Shown here in pieces: positions 46,030-58,526 of a stretch of 64,000 bases of DNA; the stretch's first letter is position 1, and the number at the start of each line of letters is the position of its first letter. The stretch comes from Moniliophthora roreri. Taxonomy: Eukaryota > Basidiomycota > Agaricomycetes > Agaricales > Marasmiaceae. The translations under genes and the position numbers were made by a program. The DNA lies in assembly GCA_001466705.2 (NCBI GenBank), contig LATX02000180.1, positions 372,001 through 436,000 of the forward strand. Reading direction: 5' to 3'. The notes under the pieces are model-generated. The model made no database searches and was not told where the DNA came from. It worked only from the letters and a program-made list of their open reading frames with translations.

Positions 46030-47310
46030 GCCAACTTTGTCCCTCATCCTTCGACACATAACTGCAAATTATCCATCCCATGCATTGCCTAGACAGGGCA
46101 TAAAATGAAAAGAGAGGAACTCAAGTCTTTCGTTCCTTCAGTCATGCTACCATGGCTCCTCAATCTCTTTTCCAAAGTCAGGCCCAAGCCTTGCCAAGTT
46201 TCACCACTGAGCACTCCTCCTTAATCACCATTCTCACTAAGGCTATTGTATTACTAGTTATATGCCAGCATCTTCCATTCAGTCACATGCACAGTCCCAA
46301 CATGCCCTCTCTGGTGAGTGTCTTTTCAGACAACTTATACATTCAAACTGAATATCATGCAGAGAGGCACATCTTGGATCTGGGAACATCAAAGGCTAGT
46401 TTTCAATAAAGCTGTTGGGAATGCTTACACACAGTGGGCTTCACAATTGGAAACTCACATTTACAAGATCAAGCAGGCCATCAGGGTGTCACGACCATCT
46501 ACAAGTACACCACAATCACTAATTTGTTTCTTATTAGGGAGATAAGATTGTATGTCTTTCATAGACATGGCTACTGTTGAACTCATCTTCTTATGACCTT
46601 ACCACTCTTCTTATGGACTTCAATGCAGATCAATTAGACTGACCAAAAATTGCAAGGATGATTGGATGTAGTCTTGCTTGAGTAGCTGAAGAAAAAGAGC
46701 ATCAGCACATAAGGTGACTTTTCAATCTCACATTGACATAAGTCTTTTGTTCCTCACAGATCTTGTTCAATTCTTACCCAAGATCATAATAACTCAGAGC
46801 TAAGGTGGTCTATGATGGTTCTGAGCATGTTATTGACACAGCAGAAGATGTAAGTGAAAAAATCATTCATTAGACTGTCACAACTCAAGATGAGCTAGTT
46901 CTGCACTCATCTCAAAATTTACCTCACCTCAGAAGACCCTAGTAACAAAGAAATTACTGTCTCAGTCCCTGAGTGGACTTTGACCATGACATAAGTGTCT
47001 GGCTCATAGTTTATGTCACAATACATGCACATGGCTTTTCTCTCCAGTCTTGGGGCTATTGGTAGACTTGTTTGTGTCCCTTGGCCAATATTATTACCAT
47101 CAATTGCTCACAACAATCTTTTATTTCAGGGATTTGGTCACAACTTTGAGAGCACTGATGCAAAAGGGATCTTCTCTGCATGGAGGAACATGACCTCAAT
47201 AGTTACCAACATGAAGAACTTTGAAGTTGGCCCCACATCATATTTTATCTACATATCTGACCATATCTTGTCAGCTTATTGTGCTATTCCACAATCTTCC
47301 TTTCATTGAC
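46030..47310 (+). pseudogene. Coding-like remnants, gene unknown
   Basis: Divergent from the P450 relic. An open frame starts at 46152 (MAPQSLFQSQAQALPSFTTE) and ends 46409; another at 46318-46545 and one at 47013-47309 (with GHNFESTDAKGIFSAWRNMT). Codon-like texture and splice-like signals suggest a decayed gene, but no family could be named, and stops break every frame. Confidence 0.25.
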
Positions 47311-48498
47311 TCCATCTCCATCAAAGCATTGAGATTATACAGAAATCTTAGGCTGACTATCCATATAGGTATTCCAGACACTATGTACAAGGTGTTCTTT
47401 TCATGCTATTAATACAAAGGAAATACACCCAGAATACTGCTATATATTTGCTTCCAGACAACACTCAGAAAATTCTATTAGTTTCAAGTTGTCATCACAT
47501 ATTGAAAACAGCAAGCATACTCTGGATTTTAATTTCCAGAAGAGTCTGTGTTTTTTTATTATTTTATGATAATGAAATTATAGAATTATCCTTTAATTTT
47601 CTAATTACAAATATACTAAATTTTCTGCCTTATAAAATAGTGAGAAAACATTTAGAAAATAAATATAAGATTTTGAATTTTATATCAAAGGAAACATGTT
47701 AAATACAAAAGGAAAACTATATGAAAACTATCTAAAAACTGCTTTAAAATATAGTGTTTTCACATGATTTTCCTACTATTTTCCTAGTGTTTTCCTAGTG
47801 TTTTCTCTGACTTTCCCACAATAGAAAATGTGGAATTTTTATCTTATCTTATCAGCATTTTCTGAGCATTTTCAACCAGAGAAAATTTAATGTTTTCTCA
47901 GTATGGAAATTATTCTAATATATTGTATTATCTATTAATTCTCAGAATTTGAAAATTCCATATCTTTTGCTGCTGAAAATTTAGTATTCTCCAGGCATAT
48001 TCTTGTTGAGAGGACACAATTGAAATTTAGAATTTATATATGGTTTTATAAAAATTCTCTTTGCAAGAAGATTAAGTGTTTTCTCAATCAGAATACCATG
48101 TTAAAAGAACACCTCATACATAGTGAGAGTCTGGACTCTTTTGTGTCACCTAAACAATAATGTTCTTTTAGGCCATAGTTAGAAAAGAATTGGAGCATTA
48201 AGGTAAAGACTTGAGTGGACTAGTATATAATGATCAGCTATACAGAAACAACATGCTCTTCTGGCTCCATAAGCTACTGTATTACTCCTGCATAAACCTC
48301 AACTCACATCCATTACAGTTTTCATCAATTGAGTCAACTGTCTCCCTTTGATAGAGCTGCTGGATCATGTCACAACCTTCATGTAAGTTATTTTTATAGT
48401 ATAATGCTCAACTTAACTTATACATTACCTATAGCATGGCTGGCTCTGAAACAACTTCAGTCTCATTCACAATTTGGGAACTTGCCAGACATCCTGAT
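47311..48498. other. AT-rich, non-coding
   Basis: Very AT-rich, with many TTTTC/GAAAA words (for example repeated GTTTTCCTA near 47,770-47,800). No gene supported. Confidence 0.4.
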
Positions 48499-49404
48499 GA
48501 TATGCATAACTTTTACCTTTTATTTCACATGCAAATAGAGAATATTTTGCACTTTTATGGTTGAAAATGAAATATACAAGGGAATTGAGGATTAGTGTGA
48601 GCCCTGAGCAGCTAGTCAAAGCAAGTAGTAGAGAAGAATACAAAATATTACCAGAGTAATGGTTGATGGTAGGCTATACAAGGGTATCTGACTGCTGCTA
48701 GTATGAAAATAAACAGTGAATCTGAACACAGAGGAGCATCCCAAAACCTGTAGGGAACCATACCACATCATACCTCTCTATTGAAAGCATACTAAAGGGA
48801 ATATTTCACTTTTTAACAATATTTTCAATCCATACCTGACTTGAAGGAAGAATAAAAGCCTTTGATGATACATCAATGAGAATATTACTGAGAAACAGAT
48901 ATGAAACAGAGAATGACAAATTATTGGCAGGGGATACTCAAGATACCAATATCAAATTAGATGAATGAAATAGACGATCAGTTACCAGAAAGGTGCCTGT
49001 ATTACAGAAAAACAGAAGACAAAGCTATATGACCAGAAACCAGCATGGCTGAGCTTACATGTACACTTTAGATGAGAAAGTGGAGGCATATTACATGTCC
49101 ACAGAGCAGATGACAGTAGATGGAGAAGGAAGGAACTGTGCAGAGTGGCATGGAAGCATAATATTTTCAAACAGAATCAGAAGGAGAGCTGTTTGACAGA
49201 GAAAATTGCAAATGATTAGTGTCAGAAGACTGCACAATCATCATAGAAAAAGAATAAAAAGAGTTTATGGCTACAAAGCCTGACTACAATCAGACACTGT
49301 GACAGAAAAGTTACCAAACACAGCTCAGGTTATATAATATTTAGCACCTGACTCAGTTTTATGTTTATGTGTGACAGATATATTAGATTATTTATGTTGT
49401 AGGG

Positions 49405-49413
49405 TATATAAGG
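49405..49413 (+). promoter_or_regulatory. TATA-like element in the left arm of the inverted repeat
   Basis: TATATAAGG, shared with the LTR-like copy at 41824; in the right arm it appears as TATATA with an altered flank. Probably the core promoter of an LTR. Confidence 0.35.
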
Positions 49414-50052
49414 GGACATGTTTTGTAGGTAGGAAGCAGGTGAGATACTGCCCACCAATTACTAGAGTGTATGACATTGTTGTTCAGGTAGAAGAGCTAC
49501 CAGCAATCAGTATTTTTCAACCACTTCAGGCTCTAGCTTATTTAGTTGTGCAAGAGGCACAGGCTAGTTGAGACCTGAGATTGTATCCCAAACTAGAGAT
49601 CTAAATAAAAGCTAGGAAGAGCTTAGTTTTTAATGCAAGAGGTGTGTTTTCTGATAAGAAGAACATTGTATCAGTCTACTAAGAGAGTAGCTGACATACA
49701 TCAGTATAGTCTGGTGTTTCAATGTGAATCAGAGAGGGTTTTAGGCTAGCAGTGTCTAGAAGATTTGTCCTCTTGAGAATTGTTGCAGAACATAGCTAAG
49801 AGGGCTATATTCAGGTACAAAAGGTACCTTTGTTCTCACTTAGAAGAAGTTTGTTTCTTTGGGCAGTTTCTGGTTGAACCTTATACCAGTTTTTGCTTTT
49901 GAAGTAATTAATAAACCACATACCAAGAAAATATTTATAAAAATGAACACCAATTCCCAATCTGAGAAGTTGTTTTGAAGGCATTCATCTCTGAACTACT
50001 GAGCAAGACATTGAGAATTATTCTTAACATTGTGGTAACAGTGAACCATACT

Positions 50053-50165
50053 GATGAAGATGCTCAAAAACCTATGCCTCTACTGTGAAAACACAAGGCC
50101 TGTGGTGCCAAAATACCCCTGAAAAAGGTATATATAAGTTCTTGATTCTTAGTTTTTGTTTGTGA
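50053..50165 (+). repeat. Short inverted pair, left member (about 113 nt)
   Basis: This central spacer of the large palindrome (GAAGATGCTCAAAAACCTAT at its start) is found again, reverse complemented, at 51734-51846. The two thus flank the right arm as terminal inverted repeats. Confidence 0.75.
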
Positions 50166-51733
50166 GTTGGTTTGGTGTGGTTCACTGTTACTGCAATGTC
50201 AAGAATAATTCAGAGATGAATGCCTTCAAAACAACTTCTCAGATCAAGATTGGTGTTTGTTTGGTATAATATTTATTGGTTTGTAGTTTTATTAATCACT
50301 TTGAAAGCAAATACTGGTATAGATTTTCAACCAGAAACTGCCCAAAGAATAAACTTCTTCTAAGTGAGAACAAAGATACCTCTTGTACCTGAATATAGCC
50401 CTCTTAGCTATATTCTGCAATGATTCTCAAGAGGACAAATCTTCTAGACACTGCTAGCCTGAAACTCTATCTGATTCACATTGAAACACCAGACTATACT
50501 GATGCACATCAGCTACCCTCTTAGTAGACTGATACAATGTTTCTCTTATCAGAAAACATGCCTCTTGTGTTAAAAACTAAGCTCTTCCTAGCTTTTATTT
50601 ATATCTCTGGTTTGGGTTACAATCTCAGGTCTCAACTAGCCTGCACCTCTTGCACAACTAAATAAGCTAGGGCCCAAAGTGGTCGAAAAATACTGATTGC
50701 TGGTAGCTCTTCTACCTGAACAACAACATCATACACTCTGGTAATCAGTGGGCAGTATCTTTTCTGCTTTCCACCTACAAAACACATCCTCTTATATACT
50801 CTACAACATAAATAATCTAATATATCTGTCACAAATACAAATAAAACTGAGTCGGATGATGCATATTATATAAACTAAGCTGTGTTTGGTAATTTCTCTG
50901 TCACAGTGTCCAATTGTGGTCAGGCTTTGTAGCTATAAACTCTTTTTATTCTTTTTCATGATGATTGCACAGTCTCCTGATGCTAATCATTTGCAATTCT
51001 CTCTCTCAAACAGCTCTCCTTCCAATGCCGTTTGAAAATATTTTACTTCCATGCCACTCTGCATGGTTCCTTCCTTCTCTGTCTACTACCATCTGCTCTC
51101 TGGATGCATAATATGCTTCCTCTTTCATATTTTAAAGCATATGTGTAGGCTTAGCCATGCTGGCTCCTTGTTATATAGCTTTGTCTTCCATTTTTCTGCA
51201 ATACAGGCATACTTCCGGTAACTGATCGTCTGTTTCATCTAATTTGATAATCAGTATCTCAAGTATCCCCTGCTGATAATTTGTCTTTCTCTGCTCTCTA
51301 ATTTGTCATCATCTGTTTCATATCCATTTCTCAATAATATTCTGTTTGGTATATTATCAAAGGCTTTTATTCTTTCTTCCAATTGGGTGTTGATTGAAAA
51401 TATTATCAAAAGTATAAATATTCCCTTTGGTATGCTTTCAATAGAGAGGTATAGTGTGGTGTTAATCTCTACAGTTTTCGGGATGCTCCTCTGTGTTCAG
51501 ATTTGCTGTTTATTTTCATACTAGCAGTGGTCTGGTACCCTTGTGTGGCCTACTGTCAACCATTACTCTGCTAATATTTTGTATCCTTCTCTACTACTTG
51601 CTTTGACTAGCTGCTCAGGGCTCACACTAGTCCTCAATTCCCTTGTATCTTTCATTTCAACTATAAAAGTGCAAAATATTCTCTATTTGTGTGCGAAATT
51701 CAAAAGTAAAAGTTATGCATATCACTGAACCAA

Positions 51734-51846
51734 CTTGCAAAACAAAACTGAGAATCAAGAACTTATATATACCTTTTTTGGGGTATTTTGGCACCACAGG
51801 CCTTGTGTTTTCATAGTAGAGGCATAGGCTTTTGAGCATCTTCACT
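51734..51846 (-). repeat. Short inverted pair, right member (about 113 nt)
   Basis: Reverse complement of 50053-50165; ends TTTTGAGCATCTTC. It also contains a minus-strand match to GGCCTGTGGTGCCAAAATAC in the left member. Confidence 0.75.
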
Positions 51847-52291
51847 GGAACTACAAAAAGAGAGATGTTTCAAAAAAGGCTTGACAAGCAAGGTTGGAGT
51901 GAGGTATCAACTCAAACCAGATACAGCAGTTGGTAACTTGGGCATAAGGAGCAGGTGGTGCATGAATGTAAGAACAACATGTAAGTGATTTATTTCATGG
52001 CATTGTTGAGTTGAGCTGTAATATACCATTCAACACATGAGAAAAACCTCAAGGGACTCACCAATAGTTATGCAGAGCATTGTTGGACCATTTAAAGAGC
52101 CATAGGAGAGAGGGAGAGCTAGCAACAAAGAATGCATACAGAAGAGAAAGGCAAAGATGGTGGTGGAAGAAAAGAAAGGAGCATTGGGCTGAGTTTAGCA
52201 TATAGACCACTTTAGGGCTGGCACAGGCTAGCATGGGCTGGTTATTCAGGAATGTTGGTGAGATGGTGGGCAACAGCATTGAAGACAATGC
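51847..52291. other. Non-coding gap before the copia element
   Basis: No supported gene. AATGC at 52287-52291 is the left target-site duplication of the element that follows. Confidence 0.5.
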
Positions 52292-52505
52292 TGTTATGAT
52301 AGTAGGTTAGGGTTCAGACTTCCCTGTAGCATGTGCATGTTTTCTTTTACCTTCGCTGTTATTTCTTTTTCTCCTCAGCCATTTACCATTCTCTGGTCCC
52401 ATCTGAGGAGGTATGATATCTTTTATTTATCATCTATATACCTATACTAATTACCACACTAGCTTTAGCTCATGGTGTATCTGTCTAGGTGTTCCTGTTA
52501 TAACA
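52292..52505 (+). repeat. 5' LTR of the copia element (214 bp)
   Basis: Starts TGTTATGATAGTAGG and ends CCTGTTATAACA, with TG...CA ends. The next bases, GGTTATGGGCATATTTCC, would be the primer-binding site position. Confidence 0.88.
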
Positions 52506-52523
52506 GGTTATGGGCATATTTCC
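52506..52523 (+). promoter_or_regulatory. Candidate primer-binding site
   Basis: GGTTATGGGCATATTTCC directly follows the 5' LTR. The tRNA partner was not identified. Confidence 0.35.
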
Positions 52524-53650
52524 TTAACTCAACACTTATGTGTTTCATTTGGACTTCTTTGACGCTCCAGCTCACATTATCTCAAATTATCTTCCAGCTC
52601 GATTGCAATCGGTCTTAAATCATTCCATCTTTTATCCCATGGAATCCTTTTCATCATTCGTTTTATCATGATTGTTAACACCTTGTTGTCATCATGCCAC
52701 ACTTTCCCTTTCTGGATGCATTCAGATGGCCTCAGATCTGGCTCGTCGTTACCCAATGTCTTCCTCGATCCCTTGACTGAATGCTCCTCCACCTTCCCCT
52801 GCAGAAATACCTTTTTCCTTGCCTTCACATACTTCTTCTTATATGTTACCTCAGGTATTCCTGCTTCAAGGGCATGGAGTGTCTAGACCTTTTGTCTGGC
52901 CCTCGTTACATTGGGGTGTCCACTTTAATAATGACCTTAATGTTTCTCAAATAAATCATTTGTTTCTTCAGCATAATTCTCTTTCTAGATTATCTTTTCC
53001 TCGTCAATTTTCTTGGAATCAGTCTTATTCTGCTTCTCAGCCACGTATTTTTCCCTTTTTGTCTGCTCCACATGCTGTGATGCCCCAGCCTAATGGGCTC
53101 CTGGTTCCAAATAGGGAATATTTCCAGAGTTTTCCAGCAATGGTTGAGGAAGTAACTGATGAAGAGGATGGTCAGTCTGCTACTGGTGATATTCTAAGTC
53201 TATAACGAGAATGACAGTGATTCTTTATTCTCAGCTGGGGAAGAGGTTGTTGCTAGTACTGTGGTTCAGCATGGGGGTGTGAATCCTCATAATGTGCCAC
53301 CATCTGATCCTTGACCTTCTGGGGGTGCAAGTCTAGATATGTGCATATCACAGAATCAACCACCACCACTTCCACCCTTGGGGTCTCGACCTCTACCTCC
53401 ATGACCATCACAGCCACAGTCACTTCCACATCCACCACCACATAGTACTCATAATTCTTTGTCTTCTACTTTTGATTCTAGTTTATTTTCTGCTGCTGAA
53501 GCCATTATTAATAGGGTCCAGCAGATAGTTCTCATGCCTATGTCTATGGAGGCTCTGTCACCGGAGCAACTGGGTGTACAAACTGTCATTCATAATACAC
53601 TCTAGCAGCCTTGGCATTGGGCTACCACATCTAATTTAGATTCTGTTCAA

Positions 53651-54570
53651 TTGGGTTTCTTGCCTACCTCTCGTTTTATGCTTCTCTTTACTCTCTCTAG
53701 TTCTTTACATGCTAGTGTTGACCATGACCATTCTCTGGAACATCACCAAAACCAGAATTTGACTGGCCAACAGCCTTTGCTTCTTTCTATTTCTTGTTTA
53801 CCCCTGCCAATGCTACCTGCTACAACCATGATACCAATTCTTCAGGGGAGGTCAAACTTCAGTACTTGGCTGACAGCCTGCATAGGGATGATTGGAAATC
53901 TGGGTCTTATGCCTTGGATTTGTGGTCCACCACCATTAACGCAGTCTGTTGTTAATCCACACATCATACCAGTCTACCCTCCTGTGCTATTGACAGACTT
54001 CATGCTGGAGGAGTATAATCTCTGGTTGGCATTTTGGGAATGAGATGGTCTAGCTTCTCAAATCCTTACCTTAAGGCTTTCTCCATCAGTTGTTGGCAGT
54101 GTCCCTCCACCTCATCATCATGTTACTGGTAAACAGTGTTCTGCCAGAGACATCCTTGCAGCCCTTACATGTCGTTTCGGTGTTTCAGATTTTGCTCAAG
54201 CAGTGCTGTTGAAGGAAGAGCTGTGGTCAAAGCATCTGAAGTCTGGAAGGATTATAGATTTTATTACCAAGTGGCATGATGTACTAAACATGCTAGCATC
54301 AGTCCACTTTCAGCTGTTGTGGGCCGAGGCAATTAACTGCATTGTCAACTGATTACCAAATAATGCTGAATGGCACTATGTTTGTACTGAAGCATATACA
54401 GCCACTTCCAATGATTCTTACAATCTCAACCATGAATCATGGGACTACTTTGTGGAAAAGGTTGTTCACATCAACACCAACTGGCAGATTCGGAGCAAAA
54501 TGCCTGGGTACCCCTCTTCATCATCCAACTAGTCTTCATACTGCAATTGTACCTTATTTGTGCATGGGGG
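53651..54570 (+). pseudogene. Copia gag remnant
   Basis: Frame 53651-54043 contains PILQGRSNFSTWLTACIGMI, GNLGLMPWI, the FxxW-type start of a copia gag (UBN2-like) domain. Later pieces in other frames (about 54,130-54,400) continue the gag body. Several stops. Confidence 0.65.
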
Positions 54571-54631
54571 TGATCCTACCACTACTCTGAGCCCTGGCAA
54601 AACTGCATCTAATACCACCCACCAGTAATCT

Positions 54632-55312
54632 TTGGACCATCCATCTTCATCCACTTCTGCAAACCATTTGTTGTCATCAGCTCAGAACCCACATTCTCAA
54701 GCTCATCTTGCTGCCTCACTCAAAACAGAAATTGAGCTTGAGGAACCAGATCAATTGGATCACATTGATAATACGACTGTGAACCACAATGTAACTGTTG
54801 ATAGTTCTGCCAATGAAGAGACTTTCAGCAGTTACTCCATGGAACCACCGGTAACTCCACCAGGATGGCTGATGGCACTACTTGTGGAATCTCCCTTCAT
54901 ATTGACTGCTTTTGTCTATGAATTCCAGGGTATTTTAGACTCTGGCAGCTCGAAGCATCTTTTCAATGATTCACACTACTTTTGGGATCTGGATTTATCT
55001 CAAATGCTCTCTATCAGAACTGCAAATTGTGGTTCTATGGAGACATGTGGAAGAGGTCTGGTGAAGATTCAGGTGAAAGATATTTGTTACCCAGACAAGT
55101 CATTTATCATCAACCTTGATGATGCTCATTATACACCTGAGTGTCTGATCAACCTCTTCTCCTTTGGTTCTTTCCTTGAATCTGGGATGCAAATGTATTA
55201 TGAGGGTGTTGAGGGACGTATCTATATGAAGAAGCCATCACCATGCATGTTTGGTGTACATCTTCTCCATCGTCTCCTTTTCATCAAGTGTGAGTTTTTA
55301 CTACTGCCATGA
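54632..55312 (+). pseudogene. Copia protease region
   Basis: Contains GILDSGSSKHLFNDSHYFWD, the aspartic protease active site D-S-G-S, followed by NLFSFGSFLESGMQMYYE, as in the segment between protease and GAG-pre-integrase. Confidence 0.75.
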
Positions 55313-55420
55313 ATTGACATCGAGTCCCTGATTACAGAAGCCTCCTTTGCTGCTTTACCCATTCCTTCAGAGGATATCCTTTTTGCAGCGCTAGCATTTC
55401 CTGTTCGACTAAAGGACTGG

Positions 55421-55978
55421 TTGCTTGCTCATGACATCTTGGGTCATCCAGATGATGGCATTCTTGACCAGGTATTGTCTGGGAGGTGTGGGAAAGGTTT
55501 TGAAGCTTATATTAAGGCAAGGGCTTCTCAGCCTTGTAAATGTAATATATGTGTAGAGGGGAAGTCTCCCCAACTTCCATATGCTGCACCTGCAAATTGC
55601 ACCTCAAAACCTCTTGAATTGGTTTATATGGATACCTGTGGGCCTTTTCCTGTCACATCGCCACATAGGAATCTCTACTTCCAGTTCTTTCTTGATGACT
55701 TTACCAATGCCAATGCCATGGTCTTTCTCAAGGATCACTCTCAGGTTCCCTGAGCAGTGAAGACTGTTCTCCTCTGTTGGAAGACAGTAATGGAGGCAAA
55801 GACCATAACAGTGTGGTGCAATGGGTCAGCAGAACAGGCAGAAGGCGAGCTCATGGGCTGGTATCGTGACTGGGGGATTACTATTCAAGTGACTGCCCCA
55901 TATGCCCATGGTCAGAATGGAAAGAGCAAGAAGGGTATCTGGACACTTAAGGATGACATGCATATACTCCTGGCATAG
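55421..55978 (+). pseudogene. Copia GAG-pre-integrase and integrase core remnant
   Basis: Frame one has LAHDILGHPDDGILDQVLSG, then CKCNICVEGKSPQLP (zinc-binding H-H-C-C) and LELVYMDTCGPFP with the first catalytic Asp, ending at a stop near 55,751. A second frame from 55,757 has VTAPYAHGQNGKSKKGIWTL, the region around the core Glu, where the usual Glu after NG(K) is not evident. Confidence 0.78.
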
Positions 55979-56878
55979 TCCAATCTTCCTCTTTTCTTTT
56001 GGGAAGATGCTATTCATACTGCCTCATATACTCACTTCCGTCTTCCAACTACCACGCTTCCAAGATTCATAACCCCCTATGAGATGGTGCATAAACAGCA
56101 GCCTGACTACTACTACTAGCATCCTTTTGGTTGCCATTGTTGGGTTGCTATTCCACCAGAGCTATTGCTCAAAGGTAGTGCCTGCCACTTTAAAGCTATT
56201 TTTGTTGGGTATGAAGAGGAATGTATTGGATAGCATGTGTGTGATCTTCATAGATGCTATCGCTTCTCCAGAGATGTGGTTTTTGATGACAATGTTCCTG
56301 GATACCTGGGTTGGGTGCCTGATGACTATTATATGCCTGTGGAGCCTAACCTTCCCGAGCTACCACCAGTGGAGAATATTGCTCAAGAAGTCCTCCTGAC
56401 TGACTTGCTGAATCCATCTGTTTCTCCAGAAATAGATGATGTTGTCCCTCATACTAGGCCTACACATAAGACTGATTTGTCAGAATTATGAGCACATCCC
56501 CAGAAGACTTGGGAGTTGACAGAGAGAGGTCGTATCTGGCAGAACAGTATTAAAGCCAGGGACCTACATCGTAAAGAGCTTCAACGTCAATGTGCAGCTC
56601 GGAAAGGGAAGCAGGAATCATCTACTGTGGGGGTACTTGATCTAGCTGCTCTGAGCTTGGCTGATAGTCTCCTCACAGATCAGGAAGTTGAGATGCCATC
56701 TGCTTCCAGTGAGCACCTTATCATACAAGAAGAGATTGCTTGCATTGACCACCCAGATGTTCACTTTGGTAGCTTTGCATTTGCATTGATTTCATTCATA
56801 AAAGTCTTCAACCTTCAGAAACTACCCAGCACCTACCATGAGGCACATTCCTGACCAGATGCTACTCAATGGAAAGAG

Positions 56879-57904
56879 GTGGAATTAGAAGAACTTGCTA
56901 GCCTTAACCACTTAGATGTATTCAAGGAATGTGAATTACCAAAGAGTGCACATCCAGTTGGTCTGCATTGGGTCTACAACTACAAGATGGATGACAGAGG
57001 GAATATTATCAAGCATAAGGCATGTCTAGTTGCTCAGAGTTTCAGTCAACAACCTGGTGACTTTGGGAACACATATGTGCCAGTGGCTTGAATGGTTAGC
57101 ATACATATTATCATAGCATTCACTGTCCAGCATGATTGGGAGCTCTTTGTTTATGACTTTAAGACAGCATCCCTGAACTCTCCACTATCTGAAGTCATCT
57201 ATGTGAAACAGATTCCTGGCTATCCTCTTTCAAAGACTACATTGATCTATCTACTCCTTTGTGCCTTATATGGCCTCAAGCAAGCTTCAGCTGAGTGGTA
57301 TAAAACTCTTTGGGCATTCCTCTGCTGCTTGAGTTTCTGTCACTGCACAGTTGACAATGCTGTCTTCATTGCTGTTTGGGCCTCACCACCTGATGCATCA
57401 ATTCCAATGCCATCCTCCAGACAACCTCTTTGGATGATCATGGGTGTTCACATTGACAATGGTCTGGTTGCCACCAATTCAGAGCTGCTCTACAATTGGC
57501 TGTTGCGAGAGATCAATAAGGAATTTGTTGTCAATAATCTCAGCCCTGCAAAGCTTTACCTTGGAATTACCATCACTCAGGATTGGTCACAATGTCAAGT
57601 GCTGCTCTCTCAGAAACTGTATATTGTTGATTTGCTTGACATATACAATATGAAAGATGCTACAAAGTCAATGGTGCCTCTTTGTGTGTGTCCTTCTGAG
57701 TTGCATGTGCCTCTGTCCATATCTATTCCTAATGCTCTGACTGATCCAGATCAATTGCATACCCTGTACATGAAGATCATTGGGTTGCTCTTGTATATTG
57801 CCATCAGCACATGCCCTGATATCTCATATGCAGTGATGGCTCTGAGTCAATTCAACTCAAAGCCCACAAAGGCACATCTGTTGGCTGCAAAAGGTGTTTT
57901 TTAG
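56879..57904 (+). pseudogene. Copia reverse transcriptase remnant
   Basis: HWVYNYKMDDRGNIIKHKAC, LVAQSFSQQPGDF, a stop at 57089-57091, then ELFVYDFKTASLNSPLSEVI, YVKQIPGYPL, CALYGLKQASAEWYKTL and MGVHIDNGLVATNS. The usual catalytic V/I-D-D appears here as HIDN, so one Asp is lost. Confidence 0.85.
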
Positions 57905-57907
57905 TAC

Positions 57908-58474
57908 TTGGCTGGTACTGTTGATCTCGCATTGGAGTATGGAGGTGATCGCTCAATGGATACAGTTGGGTTCTCGAAGTACCCAGTAGATGATGTCACA
58001 TTCACCAATGCTGACTGGGCTTCTGATACTGTTGACTGCCACAGTATTTTGGGTTTTGCCTTCTTTTTATATGGTGGCTTGGTCACATGGTCAGCATCTA
58101 AGCAGAAGGCAGTTGCACTTTCATCTACCAAGGCAGAACATATGGCTCTTACCCACTGCATGTGAGAAGCACTCTGGATCAAGATGTTCACAAGTCTGGT
58201 GGACTTACCACTTCCTTCACCTTTTATCATTTTATCTGATAAGCAGGGTTTAGTACTCATGTCAACCTCACCATCTACATCAGGAAATTCCAAGCATATT
58301 GACATTAAATATCACTTTATTCAGGATCATACTGCTAATAACTTGATCTCGACCAAGTGGATACCTACTGCAGAGATGGTGGCAGATATTTTTACAAAAC
58401 CTTTGCCTCCTCTTCACAAGAAGCACTGTCATTCCTTGGGCCTTATTTGTGTGCTGGAGTTGTTAGCAGAATAG
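57908..58474 (+). pseudogene. Copia RNase H remnant
   Basis: Frame 57908-58165 has FSKYPVDDVTFTNADWASD, GFAFFLYGGLVTWSASKQKA and VALSSTKAEHMALT, ending in a stop; a shifted frame continues with FIILSDKQG, KHIDIKYHFIQDH and EMVADIFTKPLPPLHKKH, the standard end of copia polyproteins. Confidence 0.85.
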
Positions 58475-58526
58475 TTTCTGGTGTTTTTGGTTCTTCTGGC
58501 CTGTCCTTGTGTCATCTGTAGGGGTG

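Larger units (their letters stand above)
48499..51723. repeat. Large inverted repeat with arms of about 1.55 kb
   Basis: Left arm 48499-50048 and right arm 50177-51723 are reverse complements along their length with scattered mismatches and small indels. Anchors: GATATGCATAACTTTTAC at the left edge matches the right edge inverted; TATATAAGG with a 66-codon open frame is present in both arms (49371-49571 plus; 50632-50832 minus); GAAGGCATTCATCTCTGAA occurs near the centre of both. The left arm has about 20 nt extra near 50,000. No transposase or polymerase domain is visible. It resembles the LTR-like fragments at 41.8 and 43.2 kb. Confidence 0.8.

Noticed and set aside
52577..53205. Frames in the copia leader as independent host genes
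   Set aside because: They lie between the 5' LTR and gag and are broken by stops, so they are part of the element.
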